From an uncultured Alistipes sp. (GTDB taxonomy: Bacteria > Bacteroidota > Bacteroidia > Bacteroidales > Rikenellaceae): a stretch of DNA of 7,433 nt. Shown here in pieces: positions 1 to 6,180 of the stretch. Below the pieces are notes generated by a model, which was not told the DNA's origin, did no database searches, and saw only the letters and a program-made list of their open reading frames with translations. Every line of letters starts with the position of its first letter. Position 1 is the first letter of the stretch. Both the position numbers and the translations under genes were made by a program. The DNA is taken from contig NZ_CABMQJ010000078.1 in NCBI RefSeq assembly GCF_902388705.1, forward strand, positions 1 to 7,433, read 5' to 3'.

Positions 1-544
1 TTACAATCACCTTCCGCCTGTTCCGGGCATGCCCCGCCGCCTGCTGCGCGAGGGCTTCGTCCAGCCGTTGCTGCATGGCGTCGAGCCGCTCCAGCACTTC
101 GGGCCGCTGCGCGAAACGCTCCCGCACGGAAGCGGCATCTTCGGCGAAGACGCGCGCCGCAGCGCGGACGACCACTTCGCCGGCACTCAACCGCAGCTTT
201 CCCTGCATGCGGGCGAGCAGCGCCATGACGAGCGGCACCAGGACGACGACCGCCAGCAGGTAGAAGAAATTGGCACCCGTGGCCACTCCGGCCAACAGGC
301 AGAATACAAGCGCCGCGGCACACAGGGCCGGGGTCATCTTACGCACGGTGTCGCCCATGGCGGGCTGCGGCACCGAATCCAGTCCGGCAAGCCCCTCCTC
401 GAGGCTCGCGAGCATCAGCCGGGGATCCTCCCCGGCAACGGAGGTGATATCGTTGACGACGGCTTCGACATAATCGGCGCCGCAGTCGGGACACAGGTTC
501 TGCGCATCTTCCATTCGGGCGCCGCAGACAGGACAGGTTTTCAT
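1..544 (-). CDS. Zinc-ribbon, two-helix membrane protein (3' end cut by window edge)
   Basis: The visible 181 codons start at ATG 544 and stay open to base 1, so the C-terminus is missing. The protein opens with a zinc-ribbon pattern: CPVC (Cys4, Cys7), then CPDC (Cys18, Cys21). This four-Cys layout is typical of short metal-binding ribbons (zinc_ribbon_2 / DUF-type 'double zinc ribbon' families). A linker to about residue 70 is followed by two hydrophobic stretches, about 72-90 and 93-111, joined by a short turn. After that comes an amphipathic, Gln/Ala/Arg-rich helical tail (about 120-180). There is no signal peptide, so I infer a cytoplasmic ribbon anchored in the inner membrane by a helical hairpin. 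It starts 32 nt after the stop of the upstream secreted protein and is probably the fourth gene of the same operon. The function is not recognised. The small ribbon could sense metal, or it could simply be a structural knob. Confidence 0.75.
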   Translation of the reverse strand, partial: MKTCPVCGARMEDAQNLCPDCGADYVEAVVNDITSVAGEDPRLMLASLEEGLAGLDSVPQPAMGDTVRKMTPALCAAALVFCLLAGVATGANFFYLLAVVVLVPLVMALLARMQGKLRLSAGEVVVRAAARVFAEDAASVRERFAQRPEVLERLDAMQQRLDEALAQQAAGHARNRRKVIV

Positions 545-576
545 GGTAATTCCAGGTTTATCCGACAATGATTCCA

Positions 577-1527
577 TCAAAGACCGAAGAGCCATTCGCC
601 CAGCGACTTGCCCTTCTTGGCAGAGGATTCGGCCCGCGCCGCTTTCTGCGTCTGCGCCTCGACGGTCGCCTCCTGCTGCGTCACTTCACGCATTTGCCGG
701 GCATCCATCTTACGCAGTTCCTGCTCCAGCGCCGCGGCTTCGGCCGCCGCAGCCTCGGCATCGAGGCGGCGCAGGAACTTGAGCACTTCGCCGTAATTGG
801 GACTCACGGGATTGCAGGCGCGGCACAACTCCAGCGCCCCGTCGATATCGCCCCGGCGCACCAGGATGTCGGCTTCGGCGACGGCACGTTTCACCTCGTT
901 TTCGAGCAGTTTGTTGTACACCTGCACCTTGAGGTCGGCAACGGCCTCGTATTCGTCGACGCTCTCCGGAACCACCGCCAGCGCAGCCATCGCATCCTCA
1001 TACTCCCCGCGTGCGACCAGCGAATTGACCTTGGCGAGTATCTTCGGCATCTGGCGCGAATAATAATCGGCGATGCCCTGCTGCACGTCCTTAATCAATT
1101 TGGCGAAGCGCGCATCGCTGACGCTGATTTTGTTAATCAGCGACCGCATGCAGGCCTCCTCGCTCTTGCCGTTGGCCTGGAGCGAAACGGTCTGGCTGCC
1201 GAAAACGGTATCCTCGAAGAGGTTCTTGACCGAAAGCGTCAAATCGGCGCGCACCACGTGCAGGGTGGTCATCCCCGTATCGACCGTTCCGTCATCGGTA
1301 ATCGTGAGCGTCGGGGTGACGACGAAAAGCCCGGCGGCATCGGCCATGCCGTTGCGGGTGATGATTTTGCTGATTTTGTTCTTGAGCGCCGCGGCGTTGT
1401 TCCCGCCGAGCTGTTCGGCCGTGGCCGCATCGATATAGGCCGAGAGGTCGATGACGCTCTGGGCCCGGAGAGCGATTGCGCCCAGCACGAAAGCCAGGCA
1501 GAGCGCTGATTTACGAAACAGGTTCAT
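577..1527 (-). CDS. Secreted protein with helical-repeat middle and Ala/Glu-rich coiled-coil tail, function unknown
   Basis: 316 aa. The N-terminus is a clear Sec signal peptide (MNLFRKS, hydrophobic core, then LRAQ, predicted cleavage near residue 22). Residues about 25-155 form an alpha/beta region ending in GIADYYSRQM. Residues about 160-250 look like TPR-type helical pairs, with two similar phrases: ARGEYEDAMAAL near 172 and RRGDIDGALELC near 225. Residues about 255-305 are very rich in Ala, Glu and Gln and probably form a long helix or coiled coil. The C-terminus is SLGEWLFGL. The start at 1527 is set by the signal peptide and lies only 10 nt after the stop of the preceding gene, which suggests translational coupling. 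I do not recognise a named family. The TPR-like section suggests a periplasmic partner-binding role with the CsgG/FlgT-like proteins encoded just before it; that is inference. Confidence 0.85.
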   Translation of the reverse strand: MNLFRKSALCLAFVLGAIALRAQSVIDLSAYIDAATAEQLGGNNAAALKNKISKIITRNGMADAAGLFVVTPTLTITDDGTVDTGMTTLHVVRADLTLSVKNLFEDTVFGSQTVSLQANGKSEEACMRSLINKISVSDARFAKLIKDVQQGIADYYSRQMPKILAKVNSLVARGEYEDAMAALAVVPESVDEYEAVADLKVQVYNKLLENEVKRAVAEADILVRRGDIDGALELCRACNPVSPNYGEVLKFLRRLDAEAAAAEAAALEQELRKMDARQMREVTQQEATVEAQTQKAARAESSAKKGKSLGEWLFGL

Positions 1528-1537
1528 GGTCGGTAAC

Positions 1538-2803
1538 TTAATATATGATTACATCTACGGAGTTGCCCGTGATCGTACGCGACACGGAGAGGTCAAGTCC
1601 CTTGAGGTACTGGTAGAGCGCCAGCGCGAAGTCGTTGATGTCCGACTGCATGCCGTCCTCCACGGAGTTGTCGATATAAATATCGCTGAAAGCCAGCAGG
1701 GTGCTCGTACGGCCCTGCGAATGGTATTTGCCGTTCTTGGCATGGCGCTTCACCCACGAAACGAGGATATCCGACAGGGGCATGATGTTGTTGATCTCGG
1801 TGTCCATGTTGATGGCCGAGCCGGGGTCGATTGTAAAGCGCACGGCCACGCTCTGTCCCGTCGAAATCTTGGTCGCCATGCGCGTGGAAATCTGCTTCAT
1901 GAAGTCGCCGATCATCGCCTTGGCCATGACGCCGCACAGCACGTCGGCCGTGGTGCGCTTGCGGCCCGATATTTCGGATTTGGTAGCCAGCGTGTTGCCC
2001 GTAGCGACCTCGATGGCCTGCAGCGTCAGCGAAACGCGCACGCCGCCGTCGTTCACGTCCTGGTTGATGTCGACGCTCACGGAAACGTCGGCCCCCGAGT
2101 TGGCCAGAATCGCATCGTCGAGCGACATGCCGTCGCCCATGCGCACCTGGTAGGTGTTGGCGTTGTTGAGCGAGGTCAGCAGGTCTTTGGTTTCGACCCC
2201 TTCGCCGATAAAGCCTTCGTTGACTTTCGAGATGGCCATGCGCATGTCCGAATTGTTGCGAATCGCCTCCTCGTAGGACTCGCTGCCCTTGCGGAAAGGC
2301 ACGACCATGACCGTGGGCATGGCAATCACCTCCTGCGTTTCGGAGAGCGCGATGTCGGAGGCGCTGCGTCCGATGACGCCGTTGTTGACCAAATCGCGCT
2401 CCAGCGACTCGGTATAGAGGCCGATCGTGGCGAAGATTTGTATGTCCTTGCCCGCCGTCTTGTTGGTTTTGTCGGCGACCGTGCAGCTGCGGATGAAGTT
2501 GGCGTAGCGGGTGGTGCCGAGCAGCTGCCCGACATACTGCGCCGCACTGTCCGAAGGTTTGTAGCCCAACAGGGGTTTATTGTCGTTCAGGCCGTCTATA
2601 CCGTTATATAAATAAGTGTATATCACTGATTTTTTCGCCATTTCAATCGCGTCTTTCTTCGTGCGGGCGATTCCCGAGCACTCCAGCGTCGCGATTTTCC
2701 CGGTCGTTGACTTCAGGATGGCATCGGTCGTGTAGTTCTGCGCTGCGGCGGGAAACAGGGCACCCAGGACTGCGAGGGTTGACAATACGGACTTCCTAAA
2801 CAT
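1538..2803 (-). CDS. Exported multi-domain LPP20/FlgT-like and CsgG/TolB-like protein (possible DUF6175 family)
   Basis: 421 aa with a signal peptide (MFRKSVLSTLAVLGALFPAAAQ, cut near residue 21). Residues about 33-140 resemble the LPP20/FlgT N-terminal fold: a strand, then GIARTKKDAIEMAKKS, where Ala-rich helix positions follow a small strand, and later a strand running into ESLERDLVNNGVI. Residues about 163-285 resemble a CsgG/TolB/FlgT-middle domain: the strand PTVMVVPF, helices, then ANSGADVSVSVDI and AIEVATGNTLATKSE, which match the 'GAD..l.g....' and 'v.d..tG.....' phrases of that fold. Residues about 315-421 form a third alpha/beta unit of unknown type. From memory, similar Bacteroidales proteins are filed as DUF6175, but I cannot confirm this. 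It is predicted to be periplasmic or outer-membrane associated. It follows the CsgG-like gene after 91 nt that contain a hairpin, and is 10 nt from the next gene. The fold assignments come from reading by eye and are moderate at best. Confidence 0.85.
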   Translation of the reverse strand: MFRKSVLSTLAVLGALFPAAAQNYTTDAILKSTTGKIATLECSGIARTKKDAIEMAKKSVIYTYLYNGIDGLNDNKPLLGYKPSDSAAQYVGQLLGTTRYANFIRSCTVADKTNKTAGKDIQIFATIGLYTESLERDLVNNGVIGRSASDIALSETQEVIAMPTVMVVPFRKGSESYEEAIRNNSDMRMAISKVNEGFIGEGVETKDLLTSLNNANTYQVRMGDGMSLDDAILANSGADVSVSVDINQDVNDGGVRVSLTLQAIEVATGNTLATKSEISGRKRTTADVLCGVMAKAMIGDFMKQISTRMATKISTGQSVAVRFTIDPGSAINMDTEINNIMPLSDILVSWVKRHAKNGKYHSQGRTSTLLAFSDIYIDNSVEDGMQSDINDFALALYQYLKGLDLSVSRTITGNSVDVIIY

Positions 2804-2830
2804 CGGTTCTATTTTTTAAGTTTATACGGG

Positions 2831-2864
2831 AAAAGTCCCCGGAGTGCCCAAAGGCGCCCCGGGA
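2831..2864 (-). terminator. Imperfect terminator-like hairpin inside the operon (candidate attenuator)
   Basis: In the 91-nt gap between the CsgG-like gene and the 421-aa gene, the transcript can form a GC-rich hairpin at 2836-2864. The outer stem UCCC-GG pairs with CC-GGGA with one bulged G. It continues with G-U and G-C pairs, one C/A mismatch, then a GCC/GGC inner stem around a UUUG loop, giving about 11 pairs. It is followed after one C by only four U (2834-2831). The short U-tract argues for partial termination or RNA-end protection, so I read it as a device that lowers expression of the downstream genes relative to the first one. Confidence 0.45.
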
Positions 2865-2894
2865 ACGGTTTCGCAAAGAATATTTACAGACGGA

Positions 2895-3791
2895 TTAAGC
2901 ACCTACGAGCCCTTTGAGGAAACCTCCGGCGGCCGTACCCTGCTTGTCGAGGATGACAACCAGCGTATCGCCGTTGTTGAACTTCTCCTTGATGGCGTCC
3001 TCGCCCGAGGCCACCTGGCACTTCGTCACGCCGTCGAGCACTTCGATGGCGACGATGGTGCCGATTTCCGACTTGGTCACTTTCGGGCCGATCTTACGCT
3101 CGGCGTACACTTTGAAGCGGGTCTTTTTGGCAATGCCCATCTCCGTGCCGCCCGAGATGTAGAGCTCTTTCACGCGGCCCTTTTTGTCGGCCTCGCCCAG
3201 CTCCAGGATATAGGTTTCGAATTTAAAATGGTTGTCGACGAACCGGGTCATCGACTTGCGCAGGTCTTTCATCGCGTCGTTGAACGCGCCGTCCCGCGAA
3301 TCGGCATCGATGCCCGACACCGAGAGGTCTTCCGAGGCAATCATGGCGCCGTCGGCGATATTGTAGACTTTCAGCGAATAGGTCACGTCGGCCTTGTTGT
3401 ACATCTTGCCGTCGATATCCGACTTGAACTGCGAGAAAGCGACGTTGTTGGCCTGTCCGATAACGACTTTCTTGGCCCCCAGCGCCTTGTATGCGGCTTC
3501 GCTCTCGGTCTTCCAGTTGGCGTCGTTCACCACGTCCTCGATATTGCGGTCGGCGTAGAGCTTCGACAGCGTGCCGTCGGTCAGCGCATCGACGATGTGG
3601 AAACGCCCCCGGTCGGCAAAACCCGACAATACGGCGGCGCGGATGTTGTCGCAAACAGCCTGGTTGACAGCCGAAGTGTAGGTAAAGGGGTTGATGATGA
3701 CGGTTTCCTTCGAAGGATCCTCCTGGGCGGAAGCGCCCGCGAAAACAAGGGTGGCGGCAAATGCCAGCACGGTTTTTAATGCAGTTTTCAT
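2895..3791 (-). CDS. CsgG-like exported protein with FlgT-like C-terminal domain
   Basis: 298 aa from ATG 3791, chosen because it begins a clean signal peptide (MKTALKTVLAFAATLVFAG, then ASA before Gln23). An in-frame ATG at 3881 would add 30 residues that spoil the signal. Residues about 29-190 read like a CsgG/LpoB-type alpha/beta domain: strand ETVIINPF, a helix of type VCDNIRAAVLSGF, then GRFHIVDAL, later ALGAKKVVIGQANN (equivalent to the 'lGAdyvi.G.i' phrase), then YSLKVYNIADGAMIASE. Residues about 196-282 resemble the small beta barrel at the end of FlgT: GTEMGIAKKTRFKVY, then IGTIVAIEV, then NNGDTLVVI. In other bacteria these folds belong to periplasmic or outer-membrane assembly factors such as FlgO/FlgT, CsgG and LpoB. 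It lacks a lipobox Cys, so it is probably soluble in the periplasm. It appears to be the first gene of an operon and follows the structured RNA at about 3888-4098. Confidence 0.85.
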   Translation of the reverse strand: MKTALKTVLAFAATLVFAGASAQEDPSKETVIINPFTYTSAVNQAVCDNIRAAVLSGFADRGRFHIVDALTDGTLSKLYADRNIEDVVNDANWKTESEAAYKALGAKKVVIGQANNVAFSQFKSDIDGKMYNKADVTYSLKVYNIADGAMIASEDLSVSGIDADSRDGAFNDAMKDLRKSMTRFVDNHFKFETYILELGEADKKGRVKELYISGGTEMGIAKKTRFKVYAERKIGPKVTKSEIGTIVAIEVLDGVTKCQVASGEDAIKEKFNNGDTLVVILDKQGTAAGGFLKGLVGA

Positions 3792-3887
3792 AAATATTTG
3801 AGAGTTAAGGGTTAGGCACTTCATCCGCGCTACGACGGGTATGACGCGGCACAGGCTCCCGCACCATGGGAACCGTAACAATCGGCT

Positions 3888-4098
3888 AAAAATTAAAAAA
3901 AGGAAAGCGTGGTGCTGAAGCCTTATTTTAGAGTGGGAGGTTCTTGCAAAACCTGAAGAATAAAATAAGCAACAGTCCCACGCCTATATCCGAAACGGAT
4001 AAGACGCGAAGAAATGCCCGCCTATTCTCTCCTTCGTAATAATTTGCAAGATTTACCACTCGAGAATAAACTTACACTTTCCGTGTTAGTCAATATGT
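3888..4098 (-). ncRNA. Candidate structured RNA with end-closing stem, three hairpins and a kissing loop
   Basis: No convincing protein lies here, but the minus strand folds well. P1: GGAAAGTGT (4082-4074) pairs with ACGCTTTCC (3910-3902), 9 pairs with one wobble, joining the two ends. P2: TATTCTC/GAGAATA (4068-4062 with 4029-4023) encloses a GA / GAAGGA internal loop and a GTGGTAA/TTATTAC stem with loop ATCTTGCAAA. P3: TATCCG-TTT-CGGATA (4001-3987), extended by five pairs with one bulged U. P4: CTTATTTTA/TAAAATAAG (3969-3961 with 3930-3922), preceded by TGTTG/CAGCA and capped by AGGTT-TTGCAAG-AACCT. The P2 loop CTTGCAA and the P4 loop TTGCAAG are perfectly complementary. A U-rich tract (about 3901-3883) follows P1. 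An alternative stem GCGTGG/CCACGC (3983-3978 with 3912-3907) would make a terminator and excludes P1. Candidates are a Bacteroidales-1 or 6S-type RNA, another known class, or a leader switch for the CsgG-like gene. I cannot assign a family. Confidence 0.55.
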
Positions 4099-4102
4099 AT
4101 CA

Positions 4103-4133
4103 CAAATATACGGAACATATTCGGAAAATACAA
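4103..4133 (-). promoter_or_regulatory. Bacteroidota-type promoter for the structured RNA
   Basis: The minus strand carries TATATTTG at 4110-4103, a full match to the Bacteroidota -7 consensus TAnnTTTG. A TTG lies 20 nt upstream at 4133-4131 as a partial -33 box. This would start transcription near 4099-4096, about 16 nt before the first strand of stem P1. The match between predicted start and RNA fold supports both calls. Confidence 0.55.
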
Positions 4134-4354
4134 CTCCGGCACCTCTTTTTTGGGACTGTTGCACCCCGAAGTTACAATAAAAGATTTGATTCCGACGATA
4201 ACAGACCCGAAAAATGCTGCACCGAAACGGCAAACGGCTCCCGAGCGACACAATCCGGCGCTCCCCGTTCCGGGATTCCGGGGGAAAACAGAAACAGGCC
4301 TGCAGCGGAGATCGACAAGGCGCGGCTTGCGGACGGAAACGACCTGCGGCTCCC
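4134..4354. other. Gene-free interval between the membrane-protein gene and the RNA promoter
   Basis: No coding signal stands out on either strand. Its left part (4134-4200) is A/T-richer and contains TGGGACTGTTGC at 4151-4162, a perfect 12-bp inverted copy of 3969-3980 inside the structured RNA. A weak CCCCG/CGGGG stem-loop lies near 4260-4285 without a T-tract, so I see no convincing terminator for the membrane-protein gene. Confidence 0.4.
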
Positions 4355-4867
4355 TTATATCACCCCGGTGAGCATCAGACAGAACAGCACTGCGACGCCC
4401 CACCAGGGCAGGTTCCGGCCGGTTTCGGGCATCACGGCTTTCAGGGCTTCGGAACGCTCCAGGTAGCACAGGAAGAGGAACCACAGCACGCACCACACGG
4501 CGTGCCCGGCAATGCCCCGGAGATACGGCTCCATTCCCCCGTGCAGCAGCGGGTCGTAGTCGGAGAAAACAAGGATAAGAAGCGCCGCAAAGCGCATGAC
4601 AGCCTGCAGCCCGGCATACCAGCGCGCCAGCGACAACCCGTAGGGGCTCCGGTCGACAAAACCCCACAACACGCAAACGGCCAACGCCACGCCGACCACA
4701 GGGATAAGGTACAACAAGATCGGACCGCCGCCCAGCCACCACGAGCCCGACACGATCTGCATGAGTTGCCCGAACCCCCACTCCCAAAGACGGTAAACGA
4801 CATAGGCGCCGAAGAGCCACACAGGGCCGGGCAGCTCGGTCAAACGCTCCAAATACCTGGATTTCAT
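4355..4867 (-). CDS. Small four-helix integral membrane protein (DUF2569-like)
   Basis: 170 aa with four hydrophobic segments: about 12-38 (a Trp-rich first segment), 47-69, 85-101 and 116-134, then a final hydrophobic C-terminal stretch (153-170) ending LTGVI. A basic or polar loop with YLERSEALKAVMPETGR (about 132-148) follows the fourth segment. It resembles the 'Y..rSkRVk.tF' end of the DUF2569 family of four-helix inner-membrane proteins, but the match is by eye and modest. No catalytic residues can be pointed out and the function is unknown. ATG 4867 gives a leader of about 20 nt after the predicted promoter at 4892-4899. It follows asd but is separated from it by a strong terminator, so it is probably its own transcription unit. 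Codon use and GC content look like the neighbours. Confidence 0.75.
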   Translation of the reverse strand: MKSRYLERLTELPGPVWLFGAYVVYRLWEWGFGQLMQIVSGSWWLGGGPILLYLIPVVGVALAVCVLWGFVDRSPYGLSLARWYAGLQAVMRFAALLILVFSDYDPLLHGGMEPYLRGIAGHAVWCVLWFLFLCYLERSEALKAVMPETGRNLPWWGVAVLFCLMLTGVI

Positions 4868-4891
4868 AAGGCACGAATTTTATACCGGAAA

Positions 4892-4899
4892 CAAAGATA
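4892..4899 (-). promoter_or_regulatory. Bacteroidota -7 box for the membrane-protein gene
   Basis: The minus strand reads TATCTTTG, a perfect TAnnTTTG match, about 25 nt before ATG 4867. It lies directly after the T-tract of the asd terminator. The spacer and any -33 element would therefore fall within the terminator hairpin, where I see no good TTTG. The promoter may be weak or may need another factor. Confidence 0.5.
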
Positions 4900-4900
4900 C

Positions 4901-4931
4901 AAAAAAAAAGGGAACACGCAGTTCCCTTTTT
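4901..4931 (-). terminator. Strong intrinsic terminator of asd
   Basis: Twenty bases after the asd stop, the transcript forms a perfect GGGAAC/GUUCCC stem around a five-base UGCGU loop (4926-4910). The stem is extended by five A-U pairs and followed by a run of nine U (4909-4901). This is a textbook Rho-independent terminator. The U-tract runs straight into the next promoter. Confidence 0.92.
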
Positions 4932-4951
4932 ACCGGTTGCAGGCCGCAGTC

Positions 4952-5944
4952 CTACATCAGCGTTTCCAGTATCTGCACGGCATTGAGCGCCGCGCCTTTC
5001 TTGATTTGGTCGCTGACGCACCAGAACGCCAGGCCGTTTTCGCAGGTCAAATCCTTGCGGATGCGGCCCACGTAGACGGGATCCTTGCCGGCGATGAACA
5101 GCGGCATCGGGTAGACCTTGCCGGAGGGATCGTCCATCAGCACCACGCCCTCGGCTTTCGAGAACGCCTCGCGGGCCTCGGCCACCGACACGGGGCGCTC
5201 GGTTTCGAGCCAGATGCTCTCCGAGTGGGCGCGCATCACGGGCACGCGCACGCAGGTCGCCGACACGGCAATGTCCGAGTGCATGATTTTGCGTGTTTCG
5301 TAGAACATCTTCATCTCCTCTTTGGTATAGTCGTTGTCGGTGAACACGTCGATATGGGGAATCACGTTGTATGCCAGCTGGAACGCAAACTTGCTGACCG
5401 TCGGCTCCTTGCCTGCGCCCAGCTCGGCATATTGCGCGACCAGCTCGTCCATCGCCGCAGCCCCGGCGCCGCTGGCCGACTGATAGGTCGAAACATGCAC
5501 GCGGCGGATGTGCGAAACGTCCTCGATTGCTTTCAGCGCCACAACCATCTGGATTGTCGTGCAATTGGGATTGGCGATGATGCGGCGGGGCGCATTTTTC
5601 GCATCCCCGGGGTTGACCTCCGGCACCACGAGGGGCACGTCGGCATCCATGCGGAAAGCGCTCGAGTTGTCGATCATCACGGCGCCGTGTTTGGTAATCG
5701 TTTCCGCATATTCGCGCGATGTCCCGGCCCCGGCCGACGTCAGGGCGAAATCCACCCCTTTGAAATCGTCGTTATGCTGTAACAATTTGACCGTGACATC
5801 TTTCCCGCGGAACTTGTACGTGCGACCCGCACTGCGTTCGGAACCGAACAGCACCAATTCGTCGATCCGCAGATCGCGCTCTTCCAAAATTTTCAGAAAC
5901 TCCTGTCCCACAGCGCCGCTGGCGCCCACAATCGCAATTTTCAT
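4952..5944 (-). CDS. asd: Aspartate-semialdehyde dehydrogenase
   Basis: 330 aa, the usual length for bacterial Asd. The cytosolic enzyme reduces L-aspartyl-4-phosphate to L-aspartate 4-semialdehyde with NADPH. This is the branch-point step towards lysine/diaminopimelate, threonine and methionine. The N-terminus carries the dinucleotide-binding loop GASGAVGQ (residues 7-14), followed by FGSERSAG (33-40). The active-site phrase NPNCTT puts the nucleophile at Cys128, and the preceding IDNSSAFRMD (91-100) is the phosphate-binding region. TYQSASGAG (153-161) holds the conserved Gln155, and RVPVMRAHSE (233-242) supplies the acid/base His240. All key residues are intact. The start at 5944 is fixed by the family's N-terminal MKIAIVGASG. 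It has a near-consensus promoter about 60 nt upstream of the start and a strong terminator after the stop, so it appears to be a single-gene unit. Confidence 0.97.
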   Translation of the reverse strand: MKIAIVGASGAVGQEFLKILEERDLRIDELVLFGSERSAGRTYKFRGKDVTVKLLQHNDDFKGVDFALTSAGAGTSREYAETITKHGAVMIDNSSAFRMDADVPLVVPEVNPGDAKNAPRRIIANPNCTTIQMVVALKAIEDVSHIRRVHVSTYQSASGAGAAAMDELVAQYAELGAGKEPTVSKFAFQLAYNVIPHIDVFTDNDYTKEEMKMFYETRKIMHSDIAVSATCVRVPVMRAHSESIWLETERPVSVAEAREAFSKAEGVVLMDDPSGKVYPMPLFIAGKDPVYVGRIRKDLTCENGLAFWCVSDQIKKGAALNAVQILETLM

Positions 5945-6008
5945 TTCGATAAAGTTAAAAATAATCCTCGTTCCCGCTCGGACGAACCGTACACGGAAGC
6001 TCCGGCGG

Positions 6009-6039
6009 CAAATATAACGATTTCACTGCGAACGGCAAA
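6009..6039 (-). promoter_or_regulatory. Near-consensus Bacteroidota promoter of asd
   Basis: The minus strand carries TTTG (6039-6036), a 19-nt spacer, and TATATTTG (6016-6009). This matches both the -33 and -7 boxes of the main Bacteroidota sigma factor. Transcription should begin near 6003-6005, leaving an untranslated leader of about 60 nt before asd. No riboswitch-like fold is obvious in that short leader. Confidence 0.8.
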
Positions 6040-6180
6040 AAATATATGTACGTTCCGGGGTGGGAACAGCCGCAAAACCCGGAAGATACGGGACACGGCA
6101 CCGGGCAAGGAGCCAAAAACCGCCATCGTTTTGTCCCGCGTGCAGCATTCCGGGAGGGAGAGGGCAGACCGCGGGGACAG

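Noticed and set aside
568..1509. Long open frame on the plus strand (313 codons) opposite the 316-aa secreted protein
   Set aside because: It mirrors a minus-strand gene with a clean signal peptide. Its translation is His/Arg/Gly-rich without domain pattern, as expected for an antisense frame in GC-rich DNA.
1451..2611. Plus-strand open frame of 386 codons opposite the 421-aa protein
   Set aside because: Its composition is dominated by His, Arg, Val and Gly with no recognisable motifs. The opposite strand has a signal peptide and plausible folds.
2844..3779. Plus-strand open frame of 311 codons opposite the CsgG-like gene
   Set aside because: Antisense shadow with no motif. The minus strand has the signal peptide and domain phrases.
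3792..3881. Upstream in-frame start for the CsgG-like protein at 3881
   Set aside because: It adds 30 residues in front of a perfect signal peptide that already begins with ATG 3791.
3888..4098. tmRNA or signal-recognition-particle RNA as the identity of the structured RNA
   Set aside because: There is no tRNA-like acceptor end or tag frame for tmRNA, and no GGAAGCAGCC-type loop for SRP RNA. Length and fold do not match either.
4014..4466. Possible plus-strand small protein starting at 4014 in the A/T-richer intergenic region
   Set aside because: It would run antisense to the structured RNA and into the membrane-protein gene. It shows no motif, and I found no promoter or ribosome site for it.
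4214..5782. Plus-strand open frame of 522 codons and a minus-strand frame 4086-5564 overlapping asd
   Set aside because: Both overlap asd, whose catalytic residues are all intact, and also the membrane-protein gene. They are composition-driven shadows.
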